Assembly: GCF_004664715.2 (NCBI RefSeq)
Contig: NC_051063.1
Span: 111,328,329-111,392,328 of the forward strand
DNA length: 64,000 nt
Origin: Peromyscus leucopus
Taxonomy: Eukaryota; Chordata; Mammalia; Rodentia; Cricetidae
Direction: 5' to 3'
In this document: positions 1 to 12,012 of the stretch, in pieces
Position numbering within the stretch: the first letter of the stretch is position 1
Layout: every line of letters begins with the position of its first letter
Made by a program: the position numbers and the translations under genes
Notes under the pieces: model-generated
The model's database searches: none
What the model saw: only the letters and a program-made list of their open reading frames with translations
What the model was told of the DNA's origin: nothing

Positions 1-545
1 TCCAGTGTCTGATGGAAGTGGATGCAGAGATCCATGGCTGAGCCCAAGGTGGAGCTCCAGGAGTCCAATCAGCAAGAGAGAGGAGGGATTTGTATGAGCG
101 AGAGATGTTGAGACCATGGTTGGAGGAAGCACAGGGACAAATAGCCAAACTAGTGGAAGCACATGAACTGTGAACCAATGGCTGGGGAACCCCCATGGAA
201 CTGGCCCAGGCCCTATGGATAAGTGAGACAGTTGATTAGCTCAAACTATTTGGGAGGTCCCTAGGCAGTGGAGCCAGGACCTGTCCTTGGTGCATGGGCT
301 GACTTTTTGGAGCCTGGGGCCTATGCTAAGACACTTGGCTCAGCCTTGGTGTAGGGAGGAAGGGACTGGACCTGCCTTGGCTGAGTCTACCAGGCTTGGC
401 TGACTCCCCAAGAGAGACCTTGCCTTGGAAGAGGTGGGAGTTGGGGGTGGATTAGGGGAGAGGGCTGGGGGGTGCAAGGAGGGAGGACAGGGGAATCCAT
501 GGTTGATACGTGAAATTAAGCTAATTATAAAATAAAAATACTATT
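1..545 (+). mobile_element. L1 (LINE-1) 3' UTR, 5' cut by window edge
   Basis: Collinear with the L1 3' UTRs at 17703-18520, 39737-40650 and (reverse strand) 30690-31422. Shared phrases include 'gctgactccc', a G-rich stretch near 430-490 and a terminal 'aaaataaaaata' tail near 529-540. No ORF2 sequence is inside the window. This is the end of a non-LTR retrotransposon copy and has no coding capacity here. The right target duplication cannot be paired because the left end lies outside the window. Confidence 0.9.
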
Positions 546-3500
546 AAAAATGACTTCACACGACTTAACTGTTCATTTTTTTCTCTGCTCCTTCACACAC
601 AATAAAACCCCGCAATTTGAGAACAGAGAAAGGATATAAGACAAGTAAACCAATGGGAAAAGAGAATAAAATAAAGGAAGAAATAAACACAAAAATTCCA
701 CTTTCAAGTTCTAAATGAAGTCATTTTCTGATATTAAAACATTAAATGTATCTCCCTAAAAGTAAAGTAACAATTTTAGCTCTGCAATTTTAACACTCAT
801 GGTCTAATTTCATCTAATATTTAACATTTTTAAATCTAGAAAATCATACCTTTTAAGTACTCTATTATGCAAATATAAAATCTTGGTGGTAAAATGTTTA
901 TTTATAAAAATTCTTTTGTATTCTTTCCTTCTCCTTAAAATCCCAGAGTCCTCAGAAGCCTGTTGCCTGACACAGCAAAACATGACATAAAATTTATTAA
1001 AATAATTTTGATATAGTTATTCTCTCTTCCATTATTACCTGCCGATGGTCCTATGACAACTTCAAGCAAATGTAGTTGGGATCAATTGTAAACACTTCCT
1101 GGTTGTCTACAGTTCACCCTATTTGGGTTCCTATGAGAACAGGGCACTTTAGGGAAATCATGTTCTCTTTCCTCTTCTTGAGTAAGATGTTTCCTCCTTA
1201 GTAATATTAGGCTTCCAAGTCCATTAACCCTCAGAGATTCCTCCCTGATATTTCACAAAAAAAGCGTAAAGAAATCTACAAGACTCAATGTTTTGTTTGC
1301 ATACAGAGGGATAAGGTAAAGGAGCAGAGAAAATTTATATTATGCTTCTGTTGTAGGAAATATCAAATTGTTTTCCATTTTAAAAGAGCTACAAACATTG
1401 TATAAATTTCACCTCCATATTTCCTGCCTCTAAACTTCTTTCAGTTGCCAAACTGTACATTCTGCTCACTTCTTCCACTCCCTTTCTTGTTCCATCCCCT
1501 TTATTCTTTCAATCTACTGTAGCATCCATTGTCAGGCTGCCATGGGTAATTTCTACCACCTGTCAAATTTGCTCCCCTGAACAACTGCTCTTCTTGGGGC
1601 AGTCTGTAAAACACAATGAAGGGGGTTTATACAAAATGTGACCTTGTTTATGTTGCTACTATCACTGAAAATCCTTTGACTCATCTTTCAGAGGAAGCTC
1701 AACACCCTTAAGGTGGCTTTCCCCACCAGAAAGAATTACCACCATTTTCATTGTGTTCCCAGTCAAGGTCTTCCAAACAAGCAGAAGTTCTTTTCTTCCT
1801 TTAGACAACAAATTCTTCCTTGGTGACTAGTTAAGTGTTTCCAGAACAGTCATGACATTCCACTCCTTGTCTAGTTACTTATCCCATACCCCAATTCTTC
1901 AAGCAACAGTTGCTAATTCATTACTTCATTTTTAAGGACTTGTTTAGTGATGCGCACATGGTGGTAATTACTCTATGAAATGATACATTTCATCACAGCA
2001 TTTAGGTACTTGTTTATTGCCAACCTTATTTATTGTACTATAAATACTATAAAGAAAGAGGCCACTCTGTTTGTTTTCAAAACCAAATGACTAACACTGT
2101 GAATTATGGAGGAATACTCATTGGATGAACACATGAAAGAATGACTATTTAAATTATTGGCATCCTTAAGCCTTATAGATACTAACAACAAAATTCAATG
2201 TTTGTGTATTACTTGTGTATAGTTACAAAGTTAAACCACTCCCAAGGCAAGTTCTTCCCTTTCCTGTCACAGTGAAACAAAACTGATTTATGTTCCATGG
2301 TGTGTTTAAGAACCTCTAAGTTAATTTTGAATTAAGTGAGCATGTATAGGTCTAGTGACTCAGTTATATTCTGTGCCAAAGAGTAGGCTGTAAGAATGAA
2401 GACTTATAAGGAATCCATTTGAATGAGGATAAGCCACTGGCTAGACAGTAGGGTAAGTATGGGATAATTTGATATAAGCTGCTCAGTTACAAAAAGTAGA
2501 AGCAACTACATGCTCAAAACCCAGCACAATGAACACAAGTTCTGATCCTGTAACTCTCTGACTGGGGCTGCAGCCTCAGGAATGATGTTAAAAAATAAAG
2601 AAGAATTTCTTTAACATTGGAATAGCATGAATGTAACAGGGATATTTCATCAATTTCACTGCACATTATTATTGAACAGGGCATTTAACATGGGTTGACT
2701 CATCAAGTAAGAAATTCAGAGGAAAGAAAATTATTGATTCAAATTAATGAATTGTATGTAGTACATTAAGCATCAAAATAAAAATGCTTCTGAAAATGTC
2801 ATCTCTGTACTCCTATTTTGCAAGTGCCTCACTTAAAGATGCAAACTTCTGGGCACTAATCCAAGATTGCTGCAACAGAATCTCTAGAGGTGAAAGATCT
2901 CGAAATATGTTTTTCTTAATGTGTTATACACATTTTCTTAATGGGTAATTTTACAGAAAGAGTTAAATGGTTATTTTTAAGAATATATACAAAATAGTAT
3001 ATAAGACATATCAATTGCAAAAGACTTTTGGCTCTGATCTTGCATATTTATGAATACAATTAACAATTTTTATACCATTTCATTGTAGTGTAAAGCAAGG
3101 CTAGACCAAATATCCTGAGATTGAGAAGCTGAAAATGTAGGCTCTAGTGAACACTGAATCACTCTCTATAAAAGTGCTCCTAGGCTCTGAGCCACAAGTC
3201 CAAAATGGAGACCTGTAAACTGAGGGAGCCTGTCCTCATAAGTTACCTAAGTCAGGATGGAAGAACTGCTGGGTTGCACAAGATATTTTAAACAATATGT
3301 TGACATCTATCTTAATTTTACACAAATGGTTATGCTGATATACAAAGAATGTGGAATAACCATATGTTGCTGCCTTCAAATAGGAATGTGTTGAATTGTG
3401 CTTGCTTTTATAGAGCTTATCCTTGTTTTGCTTTCCACTCGAGTTACTGCAGTAGATAAAATAGCAAAATTTCTTTCTCTGAATTATAATTCAATGTTTG

Positions 3501-3560
3501 TAGTGCACTTCCATATAAATACTCAATACATAAGCAGAATTAAATGGGGCTTATTGAATT

Positions 3561-3562
<2 letters not shown>
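546..3562. other. Unique AT-rich intergenic DNA
   Basis: About 3 kb that I read as single-copy. I recognise no SINE, LINE or LTR phrase, no long open frame on either strand, no CpG-rich promoter and no splice-bounded exon. Very old repeats could be hidden here. Confidence 0.5.

Positions 3563-3608
<46 letters not shown>
3563..3608. repeat. (GT)23 microsatellite
   Basis: Twenty-three uninterrupted GT units. It explains the poly-His/Thr stretch in the reverse-strand frame over 3540-3848, which is not a gene. Confidence 0.97.
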
Positions 3609-3611
<3 letters not shown>

Positions 3612-3649
3612 GTATTCTAACTCTCGAAGTCGAAATGTAAAGTGAAAAC

Positions 3650-3725
3650 ACCAACCTGGGGTTGAATTTCCACATGCCTTGCTTGACTTTGGACAGATTA
3701 ATAACTTCACAGAGTAAGGTTGGAT
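3650..3725 (+). repeat. Possible MIR SINE fragment
   Basis: 'ctggggttgaatttccaca' followed by a 'gactttggacagattaataac'-like stretch resembles the tRNA-like head and core of MIR (a mammal-wide tRNA-derived SINE). It is strongly diverged, and the call rests on word similarity only. The rest of 3726-4605 holds nothing I recognise. Confidence 0.35.
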
Positions 3726-4607
3726 TAATACTGCTATGAGATGACTTAGCTCTAAAACAAATATTTGACAGTAGTCAGCCATTGTCTGTCTTTCTCTAAA
3801 AATTCTTATCTCTTCCAGTTTTCTGACACTTCTAAAAATAATTTGCATTAAACCTTAAAGCGCTTAGCATCTGTTGTTTCCATCCTCAGTGTGAGCCAAA
3901 ACATATGCTGTAGACATCTATTTGGCTCTTTGGGTCACAGCTATTTCATTATCATGGTGAATGTAGAAAGCTCTGTCTCTCACTAGCTTCTCCTGGGATT
4001 GATTACAGGAGGTATACTTTGGAAGACGTCCCTTAACATCTGCCTACATTTGGTAGATTTGATCATTAGCAATCATCATATCTAATCAACATCTAATACT
4101 TATTAAAATAATACATTAATAGGATAAAGAGTACGCAAAAAACTAGCATATAATGTCATTTTCTTTGAATAAATCTTCAGTAACAGAAAATGTATAGCTC
4201 TTTGTAACATGAACATGAAAGAATATGACCTGACACTTTTGAAGCCTGCTTTTAGCTTTCTACATGTAGCCTTTGCAACCCAAGACAAATGGATGCGCTG
4301 GGTTCCAACCAAGGGAAAGTTACACAGAATTTTACCCAGGTGCTAGTATGTAGAATTAAAATAGCCTTAAACTCCCAATTACAGGCAAAGCAAAGTAATA
4401 AACTCTGAAGAATAAAATATAATTATTTCAACCCCAAACCAGTGTTTAAATACTCTTCTTAAGGATTTTCATATATGGAAATTAGGTAATCCGTTGCTAT
4501 GTGGTCACACTTGGAAGGGTGTGGTTGCTTTAGTCTCCAATATCTGTGTGTTACTTGGCTTGTGCTAGCAGTGAACAACAACTCCCAATATCTAAACAAC
4601 TCTGTTA

Positions 4608-4945
4608 TGGTTTGAGTGAAAAATGTCCCCCATGGGATCTTGTCTGTGGACACTAGGCCCCCAGCTGATGATGCTTGTTTGGGAGGTTATGGAAGACTTA
4701 GGACATGGGACCATGCCATAGGAAGTACGTCACTATGGACAGGCTTTGAGGGTTTATACCTTCGTCCCTCTTCTAGTCCACTCTCTCTGCCTTGTTTTTG
4801 CAGGTGAAGCCTTGATTTCTCAACTCCTTGTTCCTGTTCCTGTCTTCTCATGCCAGACTGCCTCCATCATCAAGGGCATTTTCTCTGGAAATGTAAGCAA
4901 AACTAATTATTTCTTCCATAAGTCATTTTTGATCATACCACGCCT
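4608..4945 (+). mobile_element. Rodent LTR-like (MaLR-type) repeat
   Basis: Starts 'gttatggtttgagtgaaaaa', then 'tgtcccccatggga' and 'cccccagctgatgatgctt', and ends with 'ggaaatgtaagcaaaacta'. This order is typical of old rodent MaLR/ERVL-type LTR sequences, which end with a 'ctgtaagccaaaataaa'-like block. Exact family not assigned. Two overlapping short frames (4616-4807, 4746-4949) lie entirely inside it and are not genes. Confidence 0.55.
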
Positions 4946-4951
4946 TTAATT

Positions 4952-5240
4952 TTAATTTATTTTTATAACTTTAGTTTTTGGAGATTATAATGTAATAGCA
5001 TCATCTCTTCCTTCTCCTTCCTGCATCCAAGCCCTCCCATGTACCCCCAGTCCTTGCTGCCTTTCAAATTCATGACTTCTTTGTACTTTATTGTTGCTAT
5101 ATGTATATTCCTAAATATATAAATACAACTTACTTGGTCTCCATAATATTTCTTACCTGAATATGTGTCAGGGCTGGCCATTTATCATTGCATAATCAGT
5201 TGATGTGCTCTTCCCTGAGGAAGATTCAGGGCAACAAGAG
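4952..5240 (-). mobile_element. Lx-type L1 3' UTR end
   Basis: On the reverse strand it reads 'ttgtatttatatatttagga', then 'catgaatttgaaaggcagca', then G-rich sequence, and ends in 'tataatctccaaaaac' plus an A-rich tail. The same order occurs on the plus strand at 22340-22612 and 60985-61217. This is the conserved 3' end of an old rodent L1 lineage (Lx). It overlaps a meaningless 72-codon frame. Confidence 0.7.
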
Positions 5241-5482
5241 TTGTTGCTTCTGTTTCCTTGACTAAAGCAGGCCACATGTTAAATCTAATTTCAGTGTGTC
5301 AAAAATTAGTAATTCTGTTCTCTGGAAAAGGATGTTTAGTTATTTGCAAACACTGAGTACTACCACAATCACTAAGTGAGAGACTAGATCTTGTGAACAG
5401 GACTTCCAAAAACATCTCCTGGCTTTGTGATTTTAAGCATATTACTAAAAACTCCACACTTCCATTTCTTTAAAATAATGTT

Positions 5483-5488
<6 letters not shown>

Positions 5489-5562
<74 letters not shown>

Positions 5563-5569
5563 CCCTCTC
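5489..5569. repeat. (CT)n microsatellite
   Basis: About 40 CT units with two CCC interruptions. It accounts for the Arg/Glu run in the reverse-strand frame over 5384-5665. The following 5570-6310 is AT-rich and shows nothing recognisable. Confidence 0.97.
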
Positions 5570-6310
5570 GTGAATATCATATAAGCATGGGTGCCTGTGG
5601 AGACCAGAAGAGGATATTGGATCCATTGAACACAACATCTTATTTACACAGTACTTCTTAGACATTAATGATTCCTGCTGCTGTGTCCCTGAACTAAAGG
5701 CAAAAAATACTTATAAAAGCCTTAAATTTGGATATGTAAGGCAGAGCATTTACATTACATAGACATTTATTCTCAATTATTTTATATTTCCTAAGCTATT
5801 TCATATCCCCTTTCATATACTCCTTTGTAATAATTGGTCATTTTGCCTATAACAAAAGTTAACCACAAAATTCCTAAAAAAAATTGATAATTTAACCTGA
5901 TTGTTGGCTCTTATATTTAAAACCATAATTTTTTACATAAGTAAATAATTTTAAATGTCATTGCTATTGTTATCATCTGAAGACAAAGTTAATGTTGCAT
6001 CATTAATACAGACTTTGTCTTTGATGGTATATTTCTTGGAGAAAGCATTTTATTAAGAGCATATTATATTACTATTTTAAACTCAAATTATTATTTGCTT
6101 TCATTATAATAATTGATTTTCCTCTACTATGTTTATATTTCATGGGAAAATATTGTTGCCATCACATTTTCACCCAGAGAAGACGAAGGAGTTATCAATG
6201 GTATAAATTTAAGAATGAAAGCTAAAGGCTTTGACAGAATGCTCTTTTAATTGACAAAAGCAAAGTCTCTATTCTGATAGCTTTTCTCCACTGCAGCTTT
6301 TTCTCCATTG

Positions 6311-6378
6311 CAGTGGTTCTTAGCCTATGGGTGGCAACTCCTTTGGGGATTGCCTAAGATACTGGAAAACACAGAGGT
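6311..6378 (-). mobile_element. URR1-type hAT DNA transposon, truncated
   Basis: 'cagtggttcttagcctat' is a diverged hAT-Charlie terminal inverted repeat, and the next bases 'ggtggcaactcctttgggga' match the same part of the complete copy at 61368-61570. The match stops at 6378, where a T-rich TTTG stretch (6381-6440) begins. The other terminal repeat is missing. Confidence 0.7.
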
Positions 6379-6620
6379 TGGTTTTTTTTTTGTTTTTTTT
6401 TTTGTTTGTTTGTTTTTTGTTTCGTTTTGTTTTGTTTTTAAACCACTGATCTATCACATATCTATGAACAATTTCGGATAAATGGACCATGTCAAAAATC
6501 AACACCCATCCCCAACTAAGTACATCTTGAATAAGTGAAAACAAAGCAAAATCAGCTAACAGAATTGGCTGAATTTGAGACCAACCATTTTCAACTGAAA
6601 GTCTTCTCACTTTACATTAG

Positions 6621-7232
6621 GAGAGCTAGAGAGATGGGTTAGCAATTAAGAGCATTGGATTCTTTTCCAGAGAACCTGGGTTCAATTCCCAGCACCTACA
6701 TGGTAGCTCACAACCATCCATAACTGTTCCAGGAGATCTGTAGTGGTGTAAATGAGAATGGCCCACATAGGCTCATATATTTCCATGTTTAGTCTCCAGT
6801 TGCTGAACTATTTCAAGGGGATTAGGAGATGGGGCCTTGTTGAAATAGGTGTGTCCTTGTTTCAGGAGGTATGGCACTGGGGGGTGACCTTGAGCTTTCC
6901 AAAGCCCAAGCCTGGCCCAATGTCACTCTTTCTTTTCCTGTTGTCTGCAGATCAGGATGTAGCCCTCAGCTACTTCTCCAGCACCATGCCTATCCACATG
7001 CCACCTTGTTCCCAGCCATGATGATAGTGGACTAAATCTCTGAAACTGTAAGCAAATTCTCAATTAAATGTTTTCTTGCATAAGAGTTGCCTTGGCCTTG
7101 ATGTCTCCTCACAGACTATAACAGTAACTAAGAACCCTCTTCTGGCCTATAAGTTCACCAGGCACTCAGGTGGTACACAGACATGCTTGAAGACAAAACA
7201 CCTATACATATAAAAAATAAAATTAAAACAGT
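6621..7232 (+). mobile_element. B2 SINE split by an LTR
   Basis: The 5' part (6621-6738) has the tRNA-derived head 'gagctagagagatgggttag', a B box-like 'ggttcaattccca' and 'tggtagctcacaacc'. The 3' part resumes at 7133 with 'ccctcttctggcct' and ends in an A-rich tail at 7232. Between the halves lies a MaLR-type LTR. B2 is a Pol III-transcribed rodent SINE moved by L1. It is old and diverged. Confidence 0.8.
6739..7131 (+). mobile_element. MTD-like MaLR solo LTR inside a B2
   Basis: Begins 'tgtagtggtgtaaatg' and ends with the block 'ctctgaaactgtaagcaaat', 'tcaattaaatgttttcttgc', 'cagtaactaagaac', which is the characteristic 3' end of MT-type MaLR LTRs (ERVL-related, non-autonomous). Its position inside the B2 shows it inserted later. 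I could not find a clean 5-bp target duplication, so the ends are approximate. An 89-codon frame at 6752-7021 is fortuitous. Confidence 0.75.
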
Positions 7233-7727
7233 AAGAGAATCTATTAAATTGGGAAATAGAATTTTACACTAATGCCTACTAGAAGTAAAATTGTGTTACT
7301 CTTCTAGTACAATTGCTGTGGCTTAAATTTCAGATACTTTGGTAATGTTTCATAGGCTATGGAGCTATGTTCAACGTTTTACTATCTTCTTACTCTCATC
7401 ATCCCATGGTGTCTTTAGCTTTACTCTTTCATCTTTCATTCCTATTCTGTTACTAAGACCAAGAAATGAACAGTTTACTTCAAATGTTTTATTTTTAGTT
7501 GTAAATTTTTGTTTGGTTCACTTTGAGTTTCCATTTCTATGTTAAGAACTTTTATCTTGTATTCATTTTAGTAAGTTACATAAAATACGTTTCAAGGGCT
7601 CATCTGCTAAGCCAGCCATTTGTTCTAGCTCTTGTATGGCATCTTCAGACTAATTTTGGGAATGGACCACTTTTCCTTGTTTGTCAAAATCTTTGCCTTG
7701 CTGCTCTGGATATACAAGATAATGTGC
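7233..7727. other. Unique DNA
   Basis: T-rich sequence with three overlapping short frames but no recognised repeat, domain or splice pattern. Confidence 0.4.
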
Positions 7728-8148
7728 TTCCCTGTATTTAATCAGATGTACTCATGTGTTTCCCTGTATTTAATTGGATGTACACATGTGTTCCCTGTAT
7801 TTAATCAGATGTACTCATGTGTTTCCCTGTATTTAATCGTATGTACTCATGTGTTTCCCTATATTTAATCAGATGTATACATGTGTTCCTTGTATTTAAT
7901 CAGATGTACTCATGTGTTTCCCTGTATTTAATCAGATGTATACATGTGTTCCCTGTATTTAATCAGGTGTACACATGTGTTTCCTGTATTTAATTAGATG
8001 TATACATGTGTTCCCTGTATTTAATCAGGTGTACACATGTGTTTCCCTGTATTTAATTAGATGTACACATGAGCTTCCCTGTATTTAATCAGATGTACTC
8101 ATGTGTTTCACTGTATTTAATTGGTTGTATACATGTGCTTCCTGTATA
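7728..8148. repeat. Minisatellite, 31-32 bp unit, about 13 copies
   Basis: Tandem copies of a unit containing 'cctgtatttaatcagatg', then 'tactcatgtgttt' or 'tacacatgtgtt'. Units start near 7735, 7767, 7798, 7830, 7862, 7893, 7925, 7957, 7988, 8019, 8050, 8082 and 8113. Variants (atcag, attgg, atcgt, attag, atcagg) recur in a patterned order, so subunits have been duplicated as blocks. It lacks spacers, so it is not a CRISPR array. The repeat generates a repetitive 78-codon frame at 7632-7868. Confidence 0.95.
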
Positions 8149-8633
8149 GATTACATTTCAGCTCTCAGAATTTATGCTGTGCATCTTTGGGTCTTTTCCA
8201 ATATGTGAACATCTGCAATGTGAACATGACATGATGTTGGCTCAGACACACAATCAGGGATCTTTGTCTTCAGTTTTGTCTTTCCTTGACTGTTTTCTCT
8301 CCATTTGCATCACTTTCTCCTCATCCTCTGATTAAGAAGCAATTCTTATATTAGTATGAGTTTCCTGGAATGGTTTGGGTTATTTATGACTAGCTCTGCC
8401 TTCCTGGAAAACAAACATGAGTGAAGTATTACAGAAAAAAAAAATTAACATCACAGAAAAGAAAAAATACAGGAAAATCCCTCTATTTCACTGTTCAAGT
8501 GCCAGAAATGTCTTTGACAGTTTACATTACCTAGTTGACAGGATGTAAAATAACCAAGAAGATAAACTTCTGGGCTCTTTGGAGGACTTAAGTCAATCGA
8601 GACAAAGAGACCCACCCTAACTGTGAGCAGCAC
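8149..8633. other. Unique DNA
   Basis: No repeat or gene recognised. A short reverse-strand frame over 8451-8690 runs into the adjacent LTR and is not credible. Confidence 0.4.
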
Positions 8634-9006
8634 TGTAGCTGGAGAGTTTTCTCTAGGGTCCTGCCAAGCCCCGACAGTCTGACAGCCCACTTATAAAATA
8701 AACACACAGACACTTATATTACTTGTAAACTGTATGGCCATAGCAGGCTTTTTGTTATCTACTTTTTCTATCTTAAATTAACCCATTTTTATTAATCTAT
8801 AAGTTGCCATGTGGCTTGCGACTTACCCGTACCTTACATCTTGCTTGTCATGGCAGAGGCTGGCAGGTCTCTCCCCTCAGCCTTTTACTTCCCCCAATTT
8901 TCTTTTCTTTGCCCTGCCTATACTTCCTGTCTGGCTACTGGCCAATCAGTGTTTTATTTATTACCCAATCAAGCAACACACGTAACATACAGAACATCCC
9001 ACAGCA
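8634..9006. mobile_element. Solo LTR, family A copy 1 (ERVK-like)
   Basis: 373 bp starting 'tgtagctggagag' and ending 'cccacagca' (TG...CA). It is flanked by 'cagcac' (8628-8633) and 'cagcgc' (9007-9012), a 6-bp target duplication with one mismatch. It aligns end to end with 33446-33829 and 45885-46239, sharing 'aaactgtatggcc', 'cttaaattaaccca' and 'cagtgttttattta'. Six-base duplications are typical of ERVK-class elements. Family name not assigned; transcriptional direction not established. Confidence 0.8.
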
Positions 9007-9074
9007 CAGCGCTGACTCATGAATGAAAAGGAAAAAGCTTGGTGACAACTAGTATTCAACCATATATCACTTTC

Positions 9075-9275
9075 TGCTTCTTGAGGCCAAAGGCAATGTG
9101 ACCAACTGCCTCAGATTTCTGCATTCCTTACCATGATGGGCGGTGATATCAAATTTTTGACCCCCTTCCTCCCCTTTCTCCCTCCCTCCATTCATGCCTT
9201 CCTTCTTAAATTTCTATTGTGTGGTTAGGCATTTTGTCACAACAGTGAAGAAAATTGCTAATACAATAACTTATG
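9075..9275 (+). mobile_element. 3' part of an LTR-like rodent repeat
   Basis: 'gcaatgtgaccaactgcctc', then 'ccttaccatgatgggcggt', then 'aggcattttgtcacaacagt' and 'gctaatacaa' follow the known order of the 3' end of a common rodent LTR-like repeat. The segment 9276-9516 after it shows nothing recognisable. Confidence 0.55.
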
Positions 9276-9516
9276 TTCTCTGAAATCCAGGATTTCTTTA
9301 TTTTATTTTTTATAATGGACTGCAAGAAAAGAGACCCTCCTACCAAGGGGGATTGAGGTTAGGACACTTTGCACTCTGGCTTCTAGGGGAATCTTTCTTA
9401 GTGAGTAGGCCAGAAAGCCAGATGCCAGGATGATCATTTGCTAACCTTCATATGCCATACATTTCCACACTCAGACATCTGTCTGTCAAAGATGAAGGAG
9501 TAGAATTTTTAAAATA

Positions 9517-9735
9517 AGGTCTGTTTTGAAGAGATGGTTTAGTTGTTTAGGGAGCTTACTGCTCTTCCAGAGGACCAAGGTTTCAACTTCATTCCCAGTG
9601 CCCATATGGCTGCTCACAACTACCTGTAGCTCAAGTTCCAGGGCTTCTAGCACCCTTTCTGGCCTTGACAGACTACATACATATAGTGGACAGTAATACA
9701 TGCAGGCAAAGAAGTCATATAATTGTTTTTTAAAT
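9517..9735 (+). mobile_element. B2 SINE
   Basis: 'gaagagatggtttagttgtt' (head), 'gctcttccagaggaccaagg', 'atggctgctcacaactacct' and a tail of 'acatgcaggcaaagaagtc' then A-rich sequence. Diverged, full-length-like order. It overlaps a 130-codon reverse-strand frame (9486-9878), which is therefore not a gene. Confidence 0.85.
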
Positions 9736-9950
9736 AATAAGATAAAGAAAGCCAGATATTTTTGTTTCTTCACCACTCTACCTGTTATTTTTAACTTAAA
9801 GTTCTTTAGAACTTTTACTTTCTGTGCAGATTTATTGATAATTAGAGTGAAAAACAGATTGTAGTAGATGTAACGCAACTATCTAGTCAGGGAGGTTGAA
9901 ATTACTGTTAAAGAATAATTTATAGTGTTGGATTTAGAAACATACCTGTG

Positions 9951-10042
9951 CATGTGTGTCTATATGTGTGTTTGCTTATGTGTGTGTGTGTGCATCTGTA
10001 TGTGTGTGTCTGTTGTGTTTCTGTGTGTCTGTGTGTGTATGT
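9951..10042. repeat. Interrupted (TG)n
   Basis: TG-rich stretch with many interruptions. The next segment, 10043-10653, is AT-rich unique DNA. Confidence 0.85.
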
Positions 10043-10652
10043 ATTAATAGTCACTAAGCTGTCAATGAACATTGTCAGCTAATCTAACATACAGCCAGTC
10101 TTTTCCAGTCTTCAAAACAAAGTAATGCATACAAAGCTTAACTTTTAAATAGACTGCAGTGGGTTTCTTGAAATTTAAAATCTATAAAGATCAGAATATA
10201 AGAAATATGTCTGGGTATGCCTAATTACATTTATTTGTTAAAGTGAAAGCATTCAATGTAGAAGATACTCAAAAACATTAAAGTAATTAGACAAGTGCAA
10301 GCTGAGTACTCAATTAAATTTGATTGAAACACAATTGTGCCAAATTAGAGACAGCCATATCTATCTTAGTCTTTTCTAAATATTGATTAATTTGAAATGT
10401 AGCTGTTCCACAGAATCTAATAGCAATGAAACAAAAAAAAATGATGGAGGAAGTTCTACTGCACTATAGTGTCATTTATATACCTAGTGGTTCCTTTAAT
10501 AATTTAGGATGCTGTAAACTAGGTGGTTACCCAGGTATACCTTTACTCATCATTTGGATAAATATATCTAAGAAGATTCTGGCCAAAACACCAAGAAACC
10601 ACAATGAAGATTAGAAACATAGTTTTCCCAAATATCATTTTATAACAATAAC

Positions 10653-10653
<1 letters not shown>

Positions 10654-10690
<37 letters not shown>
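10654..10690. repeat. (TAA)12 microsatellite
   Basis: Twelve TAA units. They create the poly-Tyr run in the reverse frame over 10543-10728. Segment 10691-11600 holds nothing I recognise. Confidence 0.95.
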
Positions 10691-10693
<3 letters not shown>

Positions 10694-11604
10694 CCATACC
10701 TAAGAGATCTTCCAGCCAGATCCTTCACTTTTGGGTCAGTGAATCTCAGATAAAGACAGGGCCTTTACACACATTCTGAAAATAACTATTATAGACTTTT
10801 TTTCTATCTGTGAGAATTTGCTCCAGGTATATGCTACTGCTAAATCATTTTTAAAGACAAATAAATTTAAACAGTAAAAGAGAGGTATGATTGCTCTTAC
10901 AACAGAATCATGCTGGAAATTATTTGCTGCACCATCTTTAATATATCTAAATTCTCATCTACACTGAGAGAAACATAAACTGTAAGTTCCAGGCTCTGTA
11001 TGTTCTTGATAGTATGATTCCAATTCAAGCTCACCAGTAAGGGGTGGCTATGAAAGACTTAGAAGGTTAAATGCAAAAGAAGCCCTTCTTCTCCTGTGGG
11101 GCCGATGGTCCAGCAATTTGGCATTGATAGATGGAAAGAAAGGCTTTCCTGTTGGTTTTGAAGCATATTACTGAGACTCACTTGGTGCTGTAGCTATCTG
11201 AGTCCTCAGGTTCCTGAACTTATAGATTTTCTGAGAATAGCCTTTGTGCTCTTTGACCTTTTCTCTACCCTCAATTGATTAGGTAAGGCTGTGTTTTCTT
11301 TTATTAGATATCCTTGTCCTGTGAGCAACTAGAATGGCTTCCTGAAGAAACCATGATGAATATAAGATCATTAGTAATGGAGTAATACAGCATTACAGAA
11401 GAGTAAAATTGAAGACTCATACTTCATGCCCTTGAAACTGTGTCTGCCCAGTGGAAAGGAGGAGGCTAAGACATGAGCTGACAGACTCTCCTAGTTCAGC
11501 CACAGTGTTCTTCAAGTTTACTTGCTTTGCTATGGTGAAGAATTTTCATAAATTCTTATAGTAATATCATCACAGATAAGCATATTGCATGCTATGTTTT
11601 GAAC

Positions 11605-11940
11605 ATGTTCACAATATGTCAAATATTAGAAACTTAATGCCCAAACTTATATGTTGCTTGGAAGTGAGCCTTCTGAAGTGTGGTTAGGGTTCTAAAGTGC
11701 CATCAAGAAGAGAGCAGAGGTGGCTTTATAAGAAGAGGAAGAACGACCAGAATTTGTATGCTTGCTTTTTCTGTCTTACCATGTGACTCCCTCTTCTGTG
11801 CCATGAGTTAGCACGAAGGCTCCCCAGCTGGTGATATATCTTTGAACTTCTTGAACTCCACAGTTTTGTGTTAAAATTTATTTTCTTTATAAACTTTCAA
11901 GTATTGCATATTTTATCATAGCAAAAGGAGATAGACAAGA
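11605..11940 (+). mobile_element. Old LTR-like repeat
   Basis: 'gaagtgagccttctgaagtg', 'tggctttataagaagaggaa', 'taccatgtgactccctcttc' and 'actccacagttttgtgttaa' then 'tttatcatagcaaaaggaga' follow the order of an old mammalian LTR-like repeat. Strongly diverged. The family is uncertain and the element could be something else. Confidence 0.4.
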
Positions 11941-12012
11941 ATAATGAATGTAAAGGAATAATTCATTCAAACAAAGAAATGGGTTCTTTAGTGTTTGAAT
12001 ATGTAGACGTAA

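Noticed and set aside
6621..6700. tRNA-like A and B box sequences here and in other B2/B3 copies
   Set aside because: They belong to tRNA-derived SINE heads; none can fold as a complete tRNA.
7632..7868. 78-codon repetitive frame, and the idea of a CRISPR-like array at 7728-8148
   Set aside because: The frame follows the tandem unit. The units are contiguous without unique spacers, and the host is a mammal.
9486..9878. 130-codon reverse frame
   Set aside because: Its C-terminal part is antisense B2 SINE and the rest is AT-rich; not credible.
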